A stretch of DNA of 64,000 bases from Mucilaginibacter sp. SMC90 (lineage in GTDB: Bacteria; Bacteroidota; Bacteroidia; Sphingobacteriales; Sphingobacteriaceae), in assembly GCF_022811725.1 (NCBI RefSeq), contig NZ_CP094527.1:1984001-2048000 (forward strand). Reading direction: 5' to 3'. How positions within the stretch are numbered: position 1 is the first letter of the stretch; each line of letters starts with the position of its first letter. This document shows positions 7,111 through 16,568 of this stretch, piece after piece. Position numbers and translations under genes: made by a program. A model generated the notes under the pieces. That model was given only the letters and a program-made list of their open reading frames with translations, was not told the origin of the DNA and made no database searches.

Positions 7111-9864
7111 ATGAAAATGAAGATATCTAATCGTTTCCTGTTGCTGTTATTTACGCTGATCTTTTGTTTTTATTCAAACTTACACGCTCAAAACCAATCA
7201 AAAAAAATTACCATTGTTACCTTGCCTCAGCATCACGCGAGGATAAGTTATGGTGTACAAAAGTTAACGCTGGCCCTGCAACACGCCGGGTATTCAGTTA
7301 CCGAACAACCTTACAAAGGCGTAATGCCTTCAGGTAATGCCATAGTTGTTGGTTTACTTGCGGATGCCCCGGTTAAGAAACTGACTGGCGCTGCAAATAA
7401 TCGCCCGGGAAAAGAAGGTTTTATCATTAGTGATAACGGCCTCAAAAATAGACTGCTGATAGCAGGTGCCGATAATTCCGGCGCATTATACGGCTGCCTT
7501 GAACTGGCGGACAGGATCAGTCTGAACAAAAGCCTGCCCATAAACATTAACCTGCACGACCAGCCCGAAATGGTTTTGCGGGGTACATGTATCGGTGTAC
7601 AGAAGCCCGCCTTGCTGCCCGGTCGCGGTACTTATGAATATCCTTATACGCCGCAAAATTTCCCCTGGTTTTATGATAAAGCTTTATGGATCCGTTATTT
7701 GGATTCGCTGGCCCATAACCGAATGAACTCATTGTATTTGTGGAATGGTCACCCTTTTGCATCATTGGTAAGGGTTAAAGAATATCCTTACGCTGTGGAG
7801 GTTGATGATGCCACCTTTAAGAAAAACGAAGAGATTTACAGTTTTTTGGCTGATGAAGCCGATAAACGCGGCATCTGGCTTATCCAGGGATTTTACAACA
7901 TCATCGTATCCAAACCATTCGCCGAAAAAAAAAGCCTGAAAACGCAGGACAGGAACCGGCACATCGTACCCATCATTGCCGATTATACCCGTAAATCTAT
8001 CGCTGCTTTTGTGCAAAAATACCCTAACGTAGGTTTATTGGTTACGCTTGGAGAGGCCATGGAGGGTGTTGGCCAGGATGATGTCGACTGGTTTACCCAA
8101 ACGATAATTCCGGGGGTAAAGGATGGCTTGAAAGCTTTAGGCCGTACAGATGAACCGCCGATCGTGCTTCGCGCGCATGATACCGACGCACCCAATGTGA
8201 TGAAATACGCCAAACAACTTTATTCAAATCTATATACCGAAGCAAAATACAACGGCGAAGCGCTAACCACCTACGAGCCGCATGGCCCCTGGGCCGATCT
8301 GCACCGTACGCTGAGCAGCATTGGCACTGTACAGATTGAGAATGTGCATATCATGGCCAACCTGGAGCCTTTCCGTTATGGCTCGGCCGATTTTATCCAG
8401 AAATGCGTACAGGCTATGCATTCCATTTATGGGGCAAACGCGTTGCATTTATACCCGCAGGCGTCTTATTGGGATTGGCCTTACACCGCTGATAACATAG
8501 GCGGAAAGCGCTTGTTACAGTTGGACAGGGATTGGATCTGGTACAAAGCCTGGTCGCGCTATGCGTGGAATAGTAAGCGTGACAGGGCTGGTGAAATCCG
8601 TTACTGGGCAAAGCAACTGGCCGATAAATATGGATGCGATCAGGCTAATGGCGAGGCAATCTTAAAAGCTTATGAGCAATCGGGCAATATTTCGCCCGAG
8701 CTATTGCGCCGTTTCGGGATCACCGATGGTAACCGCCAAACCATGACTTTGGGCATGTTGATGAGCCAATTGGTTAATCCCGAAAAATACGGTCTGTTTT
8801 CTTTGTTGTATAATTCGGAAGGGCCCGTTGGTGAAATGATGAGTGAGTATGCCGAAAAGGAGTGGAAGCATCAACCGCACACCGGCGAAACACCGGTTAA
8901 GGTTATCGACAGTGTGATAATACAAGGGAAAAAGGCGGTTGAGGCTATCGATAAAGCTTCTACGCGAGTAAGTAAAAATAAAGCGGAGTTTGACCGTTTA
9001 AAAAATGATATGTATTGCTATAACGCTATGGCTAATAGCTATGCTTACAAGGCAAAGGCAGGTTTGTGGGTACTGCGTTATAAATATTCGGATAATGTTG
9101 CTGATCTGGAAAAGGCTTTGCCCGAGTTGCAAATCAGTCTGGGGTATTATAAACAACTGGTGAAGTTAACCGAAAATACTTACCTGTATGCCAACAGCAT
9201 GCAGACCAAGCAACGGAAAATTCCGGTTGGTGGCAATGACGCCAAAATGAAAACCTGGGTCGAGCTTTTGCCTGTTTATCAAAAGGAACTGGACAATTTT
9301 AAACGGAATATCGATTCGCTGAAATCGCCTCAAGCGCAGCAAAAACAAAAAGAGGTTACGGTTTTGAAGGATGCGCCAGTAAGTCTCAATGCATATAATT
9401 ATCAATTACAAACCGGAGAGCAGGTGTACACGGATACTGTCGCCGTTATAAAAAATATAGCCAAAGAATTGGCAGGTTTAAAAGGGATCAAGCTATCTAA
9501 GGCAGATCAGCAAAAGAACGGAACAACCATCAACTTTAAAAATGATAAGCCGGTAAAAGTGCTGGTCGGTTTTTTCAATAGCAAGCTGCCACAATACCTG
9601 CCCGAGCCGCAACTGGAAACAGATGCCAGTGCCAATGATTATGGCCAGGCCGATATTAAGATTGCCAATGCTATTCAAATTGATGGCTTGCCGCCCGTAA
9701 ATATCCATACGTACACTTTTAAAGCCGGGTCAAATACCCTTACATTAGGTAAAGGCGCAGCACTGGTTTTGGGTATCGTTGATGCAGATGCCAATGTGCC
9801 GGTTTACGATGCGGGCCTAAGTAATGAAGGTAATATCAAAGATTTACGCTGGCTTTTTAATTGA
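7111..9864 (+). CDS. Secreted GH67N-fold glycosidase, candidate alpha-galacturonidase (GH138-like)
   Basis: 917 residues. A hydrophobic signal segment (FLLLLFTLIFCFYSNLHA) precedes a domain of ~130 residues of the GH67N/GH20b type, recognisable from RLLIAGADNSGALYGCLELA (about 114-133). A TIM-barrel-like core follows. It has acidic clusters suited to catalysis in LGEAMEG (E315, E318) and in the 383-419 stretch (NGEAL, YEPHG, NLEPFR). The C-terminal third is helical with a final beta-domain. This architecture fits alpha-glucuronidase-like enzymes; I recall GH138 alpha-galacturonidases of RG-II chain A having such a fold and size, but family membership is not proven. GH115 or a GH20-like enzyme are alternatives. 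The stop overlaps a TTG that is not the GH95 start; GH95 begins 5 bases later, so the two are co-translated. Confidence 0.55.
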   Translation: MKMKISNRFLLLLFTLIFCFYSNLHAQNQSKKITIVTLPQHHARISYGVQKLTLALQHAGYSVTEQPYKGVMPSGNAIVVGLLADAPVKKLTGAANNRPGKEGFIISDNGLKNRLLIAGADNSGALYGCLELADRISLNKSLPININLHDQPEMVLRGTCIGVQKPALLPGRGTYEYPYTPQNFPWFYDKALWIRYLDSLAHNRMNSLYLWNGHPFASLVRVKEYPYAVEVDDATFKKNEEIYSFLADEADKRGIWLIQGFYNIIVSKPFAEKKSLKTQDRNRHIVPIIADYTRKSIAAFVQKYPNVGLLVTLGEAMEGVGQDDVDWFTQTIIPGVKDGLKALGRTDEPPIVLRAHDTDAPNVMKYAKQLYSNLYTEAKYNGEALTTYEPHGPWADLHRTLSSIGTVQIENVHIMANLEPFRYGSADFIQKCVQAMHSIYGANALHLYPQASYWDWPYTADNIGGKRLLQLDRDWIWYKAWSRYAWNSKRDRAGEIRYWAKQLADKYGCDQANGEAILKAYEQSGNISPELLRRFGITDGNRQTMTLGMLMSQLVNPEKYGLFSLLYNSEGPVGEMMSEYAEKEWKHQPHTGETPVKVIDSVIIQGKKAVEAIDKASTRVSKNKAEFDRLKNDMYCYNAMANSYAYKAKAGLWVLRYKYSDNVADLEKALPELQISLGYYKQLVKLTENTYLYANSMQTKQRKIPVGGNDAKMKTWVELLPVYQKELDNFKRNIDSLKSPQAQQKQKEVTVLKDAPVSLNAYNYQLQTGEQVYTDTVAVIKNIAKELAGLKGIKLSKADQQKNGTTINFKNDKPVKVLVGFFNSKLPQYLPEPQLETDASANDYGQADIKIANAIQIDGLPPVNIHTYTFKAGSNTLTLGKGAALVLGIVDADANVPVYDAGLSNEGNIKDLRWLFN

Positions 9865-9869
9865 AACCT

Positions 9870-12734
9870 ATGAAAAGCAGGAAGAATTTAGTTGTCATAA
9901 TACTCATGTTTGGGGTTGTACAGGCTTTTGCCCAGCAGCCCTTGAAGCTTTGGTATAAACAACCCGCCCAAAAATGGACTGATGCCTTACCCATTGGCAA
10001 TGGCCGTATAGGGGGGATGATCTATGGCGGCGCTGAAGAAGACCATCTCCAATACAACGAACAAACCCTATGGACAGGCGGCCCTCGCGACTATAACCGT
10101 AAAGGAGCGGTGAAATATTTGGAGCCTATCCGTAAGCTACTTTCCGAAGGTAAACAAGCCGAAGCGGAAGCAATGGCCCAGCAGCATTTTATGGGGATGA
10201 AAAGCAATGAGTTGAGCTATGCTGCCGATTCGGCAAAGTGGTTTAACGCTATGAAGGCCAGTCGCCCGCCGCTTGAGAGTAAGGAATGGACACCCATTAC
10301 ACTACCAACAGAGCAGGGTTGGGAAACAACATCAGGTTTAGAAGGCCTGGATGGCGCGGTTTGGTTCACAACAAGTTTTGAAGTGCCTACCAATTGGAAT
10401 GGTAAAAATCTTACTGTGAGCCTTGGTCGCATCCGTGACGTAGATTTTACTTACATTAATGGGAAGCGTATCGGCACTACTAATGGTACCGCCTACCGCA
10501 AATACACTATCCCTGCCGCCGACTTGCATTTCGGCAGTAATCAGCTATCGGTTATGGTGGTTAACTTTTATGACAAGGGTGGTTTTACCAGTAATGCCAA
10601 AGAATTGATGATCTATCCCGAAGGAATAGAGATCAACAATTATAAAGGCGGCATAACAAGCAGAGAGATCTCAATTGGGGTTGATAAGGACGGTAATATC
10701 ATTAAGCCCGTTAAACTGAATGGGCAGTGGAAATATTGGATACAGGATGATAACCCTCCGGTATACCCCCGTTACAATGGAGATTACCAGCCTTTTGCCG
10801 ATCTGTACCTGCAATTTCCAAAGCAGGAAATAACAGATTACAAACGTGATCTCGATCTTACCAATGCCACGGCTCATGTAACCTACAAAGCCGATGGCGT
10901 TAACTATACCCGCGAATATTTCAGCAGTGCCCCCGATCAGGTAATGGCCGTACATCTCACCGCTGATAAACCGGGCAAAATTACGGTGAAAGCCTTGCTT
11001 AATAGTCTGCATAAAAGCTATGTCATCCGTAAAATTGATGATCACACGCTGGCGATATCTTTAAAAGTAAAAGACGGTGTTTTACGTGGCGTAAGTTATC
11101 TGCATGTGCAATCTATAGGTGGCAAGGTTGTAGTAAGCCCGAAAAGTATATCGGTTACCGGAGCTAATGAAGCGACGTTTTATCTCACAGCCGCTACCAA
11201 TTTTAAAAACTATCACGATGTATCGGGCAACCCAGAGGCCATCTGTAAAAAACAAATTGCAGCTATAACTACTAAGAGCTATGCAACTATCAAAGCTGCT
11301 CATATAAGGGATTATCAAAAGTATTTCAATACGTTTTCTATCGATTTAGGAAAGGGCGAAAATGCTGATCTGCCTACAGATGAACGCATTTTGAAGTTTG
11401 GAAAATCTCCTGATCCTTCATTTATTAGCCTGTATATGCAATACGGCAGGTATTTGCTGATTTCGTCGTCAAGGCCTGGCGGTGGCCCGGCAAATTTGCA
11501 GGGTTTATGGAATAACTTGTTAACACCTCCATGGGGCAGCAAGTTCACCGCCAATATCAACCTCGAAATGAATTACTGGCCTGCCGAGTTGCTTAACTTA
11601 TCAGCTTGCAGCGGGCCGTTTTTTAGTATCGTTGATGACCTCACTAAAACCGGGCATGAAACAGCGGTTGAGCATTACGGCGCGCCGGGTTGGGTGCTAC
11701 ACCATAACACAGACCTATGGCGCGGCACTGCGCCTGTTAATGCTTCCAATCACGGCATTTGGGTAAGCGGGGCAGCCTGGCTTTGCCACCAGTTATGGGA
11801 ACATTATTTGTATAGCGGCGATAAGGACTTTTTGCAAAAGCGGGCATACCCTGAAATGAAAGGTGCTGCCGAATTTTTTGTACACTTTTTAGTAAAAGAT
11901 CCTAAAATCGGCTACCTCATCAGTACCCCAACCAACTCGCCCGAGCATGGCGGTTTGGTTGCCGGGCCGACTATGGATCACCAGATCATCCGTGATCTGT
12001 TTAAGAATTGCATTGAAGCCGCCAAAGTGCTAAATATTGATCAGGCTTTTGCCGATACGCTGAAACTCAAATACAGCCAGATAGCACCCAATAAAATAGG
12101 TAAATATGGTCAGTTACAGGAGTGGCTGGAAGATAAAGACGATACTACGGATACCCACCGCCATGTTTCGCATATGTGGGGCGTTTATCCTGGAACGGAT
12201 ATCACTTTTAAAACTCCTGAATTGATGAAGGCGGCCGAACAATCCATGAAATACCGGGGCGATGAAGGTACCGGCTGGAGCATTGCCTGGAAGGTAAATA
12301 TCTGGGCGCGGATGCACCAGGGAGATCATGCTTATCTCATGTTAACCAAACTGCTTTCACCTGCCGATGTAAGTTCCGGCAAGGAAAAGGGTGGGGTTTA
12401 CCATAATTTATTTGATGCACATCCGCCCTTCCAGATCGATGGCAACTTTGGCGGTGCGGCAGGTTTAGCCGAAATGCTACTCCAAAGCCAGGGCGATGCG
12501 ATTGAGTTATTGCCCGCTTTACCAACCGCGTTGCCGCAGGGAAATATTAAAGGTATTTGTGCAAGAGGTGGTTTTGTGCTGGATTTTGAATGGCAAAATG
12601 GGCGCTTGAAAAACTTGCAAGTGTTTTCAAAGCTGGGTAAAACATGTCGCTTAAATTATAGCGGAAGAACAGTTGATATCGAAACTCAAAAAGGTAAAAG
12701 CTATCGCCTCGATGCTGATCTGAAACAATTGTAA
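9870..12734 (+). CDS. GH95 glycosidase, likely alpha-L-galactosidase rather than alpha-L-fucosidase
   Basis: Start ATG 9870 was chosen because it directly precedes the signal peptide (KNLVVIILMFGVVQAFAQ); an in-frame TTG at 9861 overlaps the previous stop. The GH95 signature is complete: ALPIGNGRIGGMIYGG and LQYNEQTLWTGGPRDYN at the N-terminus, FTANINLEMNYWPAE with N562/N564, STPTNSPEHGG with E692, and QIDGNFGG with D857. These correspond to the Asn-activated inverting machinery of bifidobacterial AfcA. The residue two before the first catalytic Asn is Thr560; fucosidases carry His there, and I recall Thr marking alpha-L-galactosidases. The 954-residue length is ~150 over the usual size because a jelly-roll-like beta-sandwich (roughly residues 120-270) is inserted into the N-terminal domain. 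RG-II chain A ends in alpha-L-Gal, which would fit. Confidence 0.85.
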   Translation: MKSRKNLVVIILMFGVVQAFAQQPLKLWYKQPAQKWTDALPIGNGRIGGMIYGGAEEDHLQYNEQTLWTGGPRDYNRKGAVKYLEPIRKLLSEGKQAEAEAMAQQHFMGMKSNELSYAADSAKWFNAMKASRPPLESKEWTPITLPTEQGWETTSGLEGLDGAVWFTTSFEVPTNWNGKNLTVSLGRIRDVDFTYINGKRIGTTNGTAYRKYTIPAADLHFGSNQLSVMVVNFYDKGGFTSNAKELMIYPEGIEINNYKGGITSREISIGVDKDGNIIKPVKLNGQWKYWIQDDNPPVYPRYNGDYQPFADLYLQFPKQEITDYKRDLDLTNATAHVTYKADGVNYTREYFSSAPDQVMAVHLTADKPGKITVKALLNSLHKSYVIRKIDDHTLAISLKVKDGVLRGVSYLHVQSIGGKVVVSPKSISVTGANEATFYLTAATNFKNYHDVSGNPEAICKKQIAAITTKSYATIKAAHIRDYQKYFNTFSIDLGKGENADLPTDERILKFGKSPDPSFISLYMQYGRYLLISSSRPGGGPANLQGLWNNLLTPPWGSKFTANINLEMNYWPAELLNLSACSGPFFSIVDDLTKTGHETAVEHYGAPGWVLHHNTDLWRGTAPVNASNHGIWVSGAAWLCHQLWEHYLYSGDKDFLQKRAYPEMKGAAEFFVHFLVKDPKIGYLISTPTNSPEHGGLVAGPTMDHQIIRDLFKNCIEAAKVLNIDQAFADTLKLKYSQIAPNKIGKYGQLQEWLEDKDDTTDTHRHVSHMWGVYPGTDITFKTPELMKAAEQSMKYRGDEGTGWSIAWKVNIWARMHQGDHAYLMLTKLLSPADVSSGKEKGGVYHNLFDAHPPFQIDGNFGGAAGLAEMLLQSQGDAIELLPALPTALPQGNIKGICARGGFVLDFEWQNGRLKNLQVFSKLGKTCRLNYSGRTVDIETQKGKSYRLDADLKQL

Positions 12735-12874
12735 AAGATGGGCGAAACGCAAACATACCACAGCGAAATCGCAGGAAAAGAACAATGGGTTTTGGGGCTG
12801 TGCGATTCCCATGTTGAGAAAGTTATAGCCCATAAAAAGACAATAGAGGAGTTTAAGGCGTGGGGGACTGCGCG

Positions 12875-12995
12875 ATTCCCTCCCTTGGGAGGGTGTAGGG
12901 AGGGGTTTCAGCGAAATGCCTTGTCGTTACAAAGGCGTATAAACCCCTCCCTGCTACTACGCAATCCTGACGCGCCCCTCCCAGGGGAGGGAATT
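12875..12995. repeat. Long palindromic repeat, GC-rich 'gggaggggt' family (copy A)
   Basis: Imperfect inverted repeat with outer arms ATTCCCTCCC at the left and GGGAGGGAATT at the right, and inner arms around GGGAGGGGTTT (12908 region) and AAACCCCTCCC (12940 region). Its organisation (outer CCCTC/GAGGG arms, inner GGGG/CCCC arms, a CTTGTCG core) matches the element at 23216-23320. It lies in the 300-base stretch 12735-13034 between GH95 and the GH2 gene, where I see nothing else. It is read through in frame by the GH2 open frame if the ATG at 12738 is used. Confidence 0.8.
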
Positions 12996-13034
12996 GTAAA
13001 TTCATGGGCTATTACTTTTAAGAGGGAAGGATGG

Positions 13035-16000
13035 GTGTGTTTCCCTTTTTTTAAACTGATAACCTCACTGCTGCTTTTGCTCCTTTTTTCCAGCAGTTAT
13101 CTTTTTGCACAGCGTAATGAAACCTCATTAAACACCAATTGGAAAAGTATTGCTGATGATAATAACTCCAAGGCTAATATAGGTTTTGAACAAGCTGGCT
13201 TTAACGATGCTAAATGGCAAACGGTAAACGTCCCTCATAATTGGGATACCTATGGTGGCTATCGCCGTCTGAAACATGGCAACAGGCACGGTACCGCCTG
13301 GTACCGCGAGATATTCGCGCTTGAAAACAAGCAAAACGATAAACGCTATTTTCTGTGGTTTGAAGGCGTGGGCTCTTATGCTACGGTTTGGCTTAACGGT
13401 AAGCAGGTGGGCTATCATGCAGGTGGGCGCACGTCTTTTACTTTAGATGTAACAGAAGCTATTAAAGCAGGCAAGAAAAACCTGATGTGTGTAAAAGCAG
13501 ATCATCCCTCGTTCATCAAAGACCTGCCTTGGGTTTGTGGTGCCTGCTCCGATGATCCGGGGTTTTCGGAGGGTTCGCAGCCGATGGGAATTTTCAGGCC
13601 GGTTCATCTCATTGTTACAAATAATATTCGTGTTGCCCCTTTTGGTGTACACATCTGGAATGATACTACCGTTCGAGAAAAAACCGCTACGCTTAATCTC
13701 GAAACCGAAGTTAAAAACTACGGTGGTAAGCCATCTAAAGTAATCGTCACCAATAGTCTGATTGATGTTAACGGTAAAACTATTGCCCAAGCAAAAACAA
13801 ATAAAACACTAAGTGCGGGGGAAACTAATGTAATAAGTCAACAATTTGCCGATATTAAAAATGTGCATTTATGGTCGCTGGAACAGCCTTACTTGTATAA
13901 TGTAACTACAGAGGTTTGGGTTGATGGAAAATTGATCGACAGAACGCAAACCCCTTATGGTATCCGCTGGATCAGTTGGCCAATTGGCAGGAATAATAAT
14001 GATAATCGTTTTTACCTCAACGGGAAACCTGTTTTTATCAACGGCATTGCCGAATATGAACACCTGATGGGCAAAAGCCAGGCTTTTGAAGCCCAGGAAA
14101 TTAAAGCACGGGTGATGCAGGTAAAAGCTGCCGGTTTTAATGCGTTCAGGGATGCACATCAGCCACATAACCTGGCTTATCAGCAGTATTGGGATAAGTT
14201 GGGTGTTTTATGGTGGCCGCAATATTCGGCTCATATCTGGTATGATTCGCCGGAGTTCAGGGCCAATTACAAGACTTTACTGGTTGATTGGGTAAAGGAA
14301 CGCCGCAATAGTCCCTCGGTTATATTATGGGGCTTACAGAACGAAAGCAAACTGCCTGCCGATTTTGCCCGTGAATGCAGCGAGATCATTCGTAAGCTTG
14401 ACCCGACGGCTTCATCGCAACGCAAAATAACCACCTGTAATGGCGGCGAAGGTACCGACTGGGATGTGCCTCAAAACTGGACGGGCACCTACGGCGGCAA
14501 CCCGCTTACTTATGGCGATGACCTGAAAAAGCAAATATTAGTAGGCGAGTATGGCGCATGGCGAAGCCTTGGTTTACATACCGAAGGCCCTTTCAATGCA
14601 AACGGTCCGCTAAGTGAAGACCGCATGACCCAGCTTATGGAAACTAAAGTCCGCCTGGCTGAAGCTGTAAAAGACCAGGTTGCCGGGCATTTTCAATGGC
14701 TGCTTTACTCGCATGAAAACCCCGGCCGCACACAAGGTGGTGAAGGCCAGCGTGAGCTCGATAGGGTAGGCCCTGTCAATTACAAAGGGCTGTTTACACC
14801 ATGGGGCCAACCTACCGATGCTTTTTACATGTACAGGGCCAACTATGCGCTAAAGGATAAGGAGCCGATGGTTTACATCGTGTCGCATACCTGGCCAAAC
14901 CGTTGGCTTGCCCAGGGTCAAAAGGACAGTATCATTATTTACTCTAATTGCGATGAGGTTGAGCTATTTAATGATATTAACCATGAATCATTAGGCAAAA
15001 GAAAACGACAGGGCATCGGCACACATTTTCAGTGGGATGGCGCGGATATTAAATACAATGTGTTATACGCAGTGGGATATGTAAACGGCAAACCGGTAAG
15101 TAAGGATGAGGTGATATTGAACCACCTGCCACCGGCACCTCATTTATCAAAAGAAAATCCCGCTATCCTGAAACCACAAGTAGGTTACAACTATTTATAC
15201 AGGCTCAATTGCGGCGGCCCGGATTTCACCGACAGCTACGGAAACAAATGGATGGCAGATAAGCATCAGGATAATAAGCAACAACCCGGCTCCACCTCGT
15301 GGACGGATGATTACCCTGGTATGCCATCCTTCTTCGCCAGCCAGCAACGTACTTTTGATAGCATTGGCGGAACAGTTGATGGAGAACTTTTCCAGACTTT
15401 TAGGTATGGTTTAGATAAATTAAAATTCAATTTCCCGGTATTGGATGGGGATTACCGTATTGAATTATATTTTACCGAACCCTGGTATGGCACGGGCGGC
15501 GGAATGGACTGCTCGGGCTGGCGTTTATTTGATGTAGCCGTGAATAATAGAACCATGATCCGCAATCTGGACATCTGGAAGGAAGCAGGCTATGCTAAGG
15601 CGCTTAAGAAAAGTATCACTGCTCATGTTACCGGCGGGATGCTAACCATATCTTTTCCGAATGCAGCGGCCGGCGAAGCTATCATATCAGGCATTGCTAT
15701 AAGTACTTTAAATAAAGCGGCCAAGCCAAATCAGTCGGGCAAAGGGATAATCGGCCAATTGCAAGGCAATAATAAGTGGGCGATAAAAAGTTGGATGGAT
15801 ATCGGCCAAAAACAATACACCGATGCTAAGGTAACTTTTAATGATCTGCCGCCCATATTTTATGGTGCCGATTGGATAAGTACGGCCAGCTCGGCGCAGG
15901 CTCAAACTGGTTCGTTTACTTTAAATGCCGATGCTGATGTTTACGTTGCCATGGATAAATCGGGATTGGAAAGGACAGATTGGGTTGCCGATTATGAAAA

Positions 16001-16559
16001 TACCGGCTTATTTGTAAAAACCGATACCGCTGGTGGGCATCAATTACCTGTTTACAGAAAGCGCTTCAAAAAAGCGGATGCAGTCGCTTTAGGCGAAAAT
16101 AAAGGTAAGTTGATATACACCGTGGTAGTACTGCCTGTTACTTCACTGCAACCCGCAACTGATCTTCGCAAAACCGTGAGCTGTAAAGCCGAGACTGCTG
16201 AAATAAATGGCGATGGCTTAAAGCCCGATACCTTAAACGGGAAAAAAGTGATTAAATTTAGCAGCGAAGCGGGCGGCAGTGTAGCATTCGCGATAACCCC
16301 GGGAGTCGCCGATTTGTACGCCTTGCGCATCAAATATTATAACCAAAGCAATCAAACTTTTACAGCTAAAATGCAGTTACTGGCTGCCGATGGTACGGTG
16401 ATGAAGGAGGAAGAACTGAGTTTTAAACCGGTTGCCAAAAATAAATCGGGCACGGTTGCAACCAATTCGGGCACGAGTATCAACGCTGGGAATTATAAAC
16501 TGGTGATCACGGGCATTAAAGCTGATGGTTTGGCTATTTCGGGCATTGAAATGCAATAA
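13035..16559 (+). CDS. Secreted GH2 glycosidase with C-terminal malectin-like domain
   Basis: The frame is open from an ATG at 12738, but its first ~99 codons translate the palindromic repeat. The signal peptide (FFKLITSLLLLLLFSSSYLFAQ) lies after it. I therefore prefer GTG 13035, preceded by AGGGAAGG. No in-frame ATG lies between 12738 and the signal peptide, so the start stays uncertain. The protein has the GH2 plan: sugar-binding domain, immunoglobulin-like domain, then a TIM barrel with acid/base E437 in LQNES and nucleophile E505 in VGEYG (numbered from GTG). After the barrel comes a malectin-type beta-sandwich starting at LNCGGPDFTDSYGNKW, and further beta domains. At 1174 residues it is long for GH2. 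Beta-galacturonidase, beta-glucuronidase or beta-galactosidase are possible; the sequence does not decide. Confidence 0.8.
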   Translation: MCFPFFKLITSLLLLLLFSSSYLFAQRNETSLNTNWKSIADDNNSKANIGFEQAGFNDAKWQTVNVPHNWDTYGGYRRLKHGNRHGTAWYREIFALENKQNDKRYFLWFEGVGSYATVWLNGKQVGYHAGGRTSFTLDVTEAIKAGKKNLMCVKADHPSFIKDLPWVCGACSDDPGFSEGSQPMGIFRPVHLIVTNNIRVAPFGVHIWNDTTVREKTATLNLETEVKNYGGKPSKVIVTNSLIDVNGKTIAQAKTNKTLSAGETNVISQQFADIKNVHLWSLEQPYLYNVTTEVWVDGKLIDRTQTPYGIRWISWPIGRNNNDNRFYLNGKPVFINGIAEYEHLMGKSQAFEAQEIKARVMQVKAAGFNAFRDAHQPHNLAYQQYWDKLGVLWWPQYSAHIWYDSPEFRANYKTLLVDWVKERRNSPSVILWGLQNESKLPADFARECSEIIRKLDPTASSQRKITTCNGGEGTDWDVPQNWTGTYGGNPLTYGDDLKKQILVGEYGAWRSLGLHTEGPFNANGPLSEDRMTQLMETKVRLAEAVKDQVAGHFQWLLYSHENPGRTQGGEGQRELDRVGPVNYKGLFTPWGQPTDAFYMYRANYALKDKEPMVYIVSHTWPNRWLAQGQKDSIIIYSNCDEVELFNDINHESLGKRKRQGIGTHFQWDGADIKYNVLYAVGYVNGKPVSKDEVILNHLPPAPHLSKENPAILKPQVGYNYLYRLNCGGPDFTDSYGNKWMADKHQDNKQQPGSTSWTDDYPGMPSFFASQQRTFDSIGGTVDGELFQTFRYGLDKLKFNFPVLDGDYRIELYFTEPWYGTGGGMDCSGWRLFDVAVNNRTMIRNLDIWKEAGYAKALKKSITAHVTGGMLTISFPNAAAGEAIISGIAISTLNKAAKPNQSGKGIIGQLQGNNKWAIKSWMDIGQKQYTDAKVTFNDLPPIFYGADWISTASSAQAQTGSFTLNADADVYVAMDKSGLERTDWVADYENTGLFVKTDTAGGHQLPVYRKRFKKADAVALGENKGKLIYTVVVLPVTSLQPATDLRKTVSCKAETAEINGDGLKPDTLNGKKVIKFSSEAGGSVAFAITPGVADLYALRIKYYNQSNQTFTAKMQLLAADGTVMKEEELSFKPVAKNKSGTVATNSGTSINAGNYKLVITGIKADGLAISGIEMQ

Positions 16560-16568
16560 AATATTAAC

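Noticed and set aside
9861..9869. TTG start for GH95 overlapping the upstream stop
   Set aside because: ATG 9870 lies directly before the signal peptide and needs no alternative codon.
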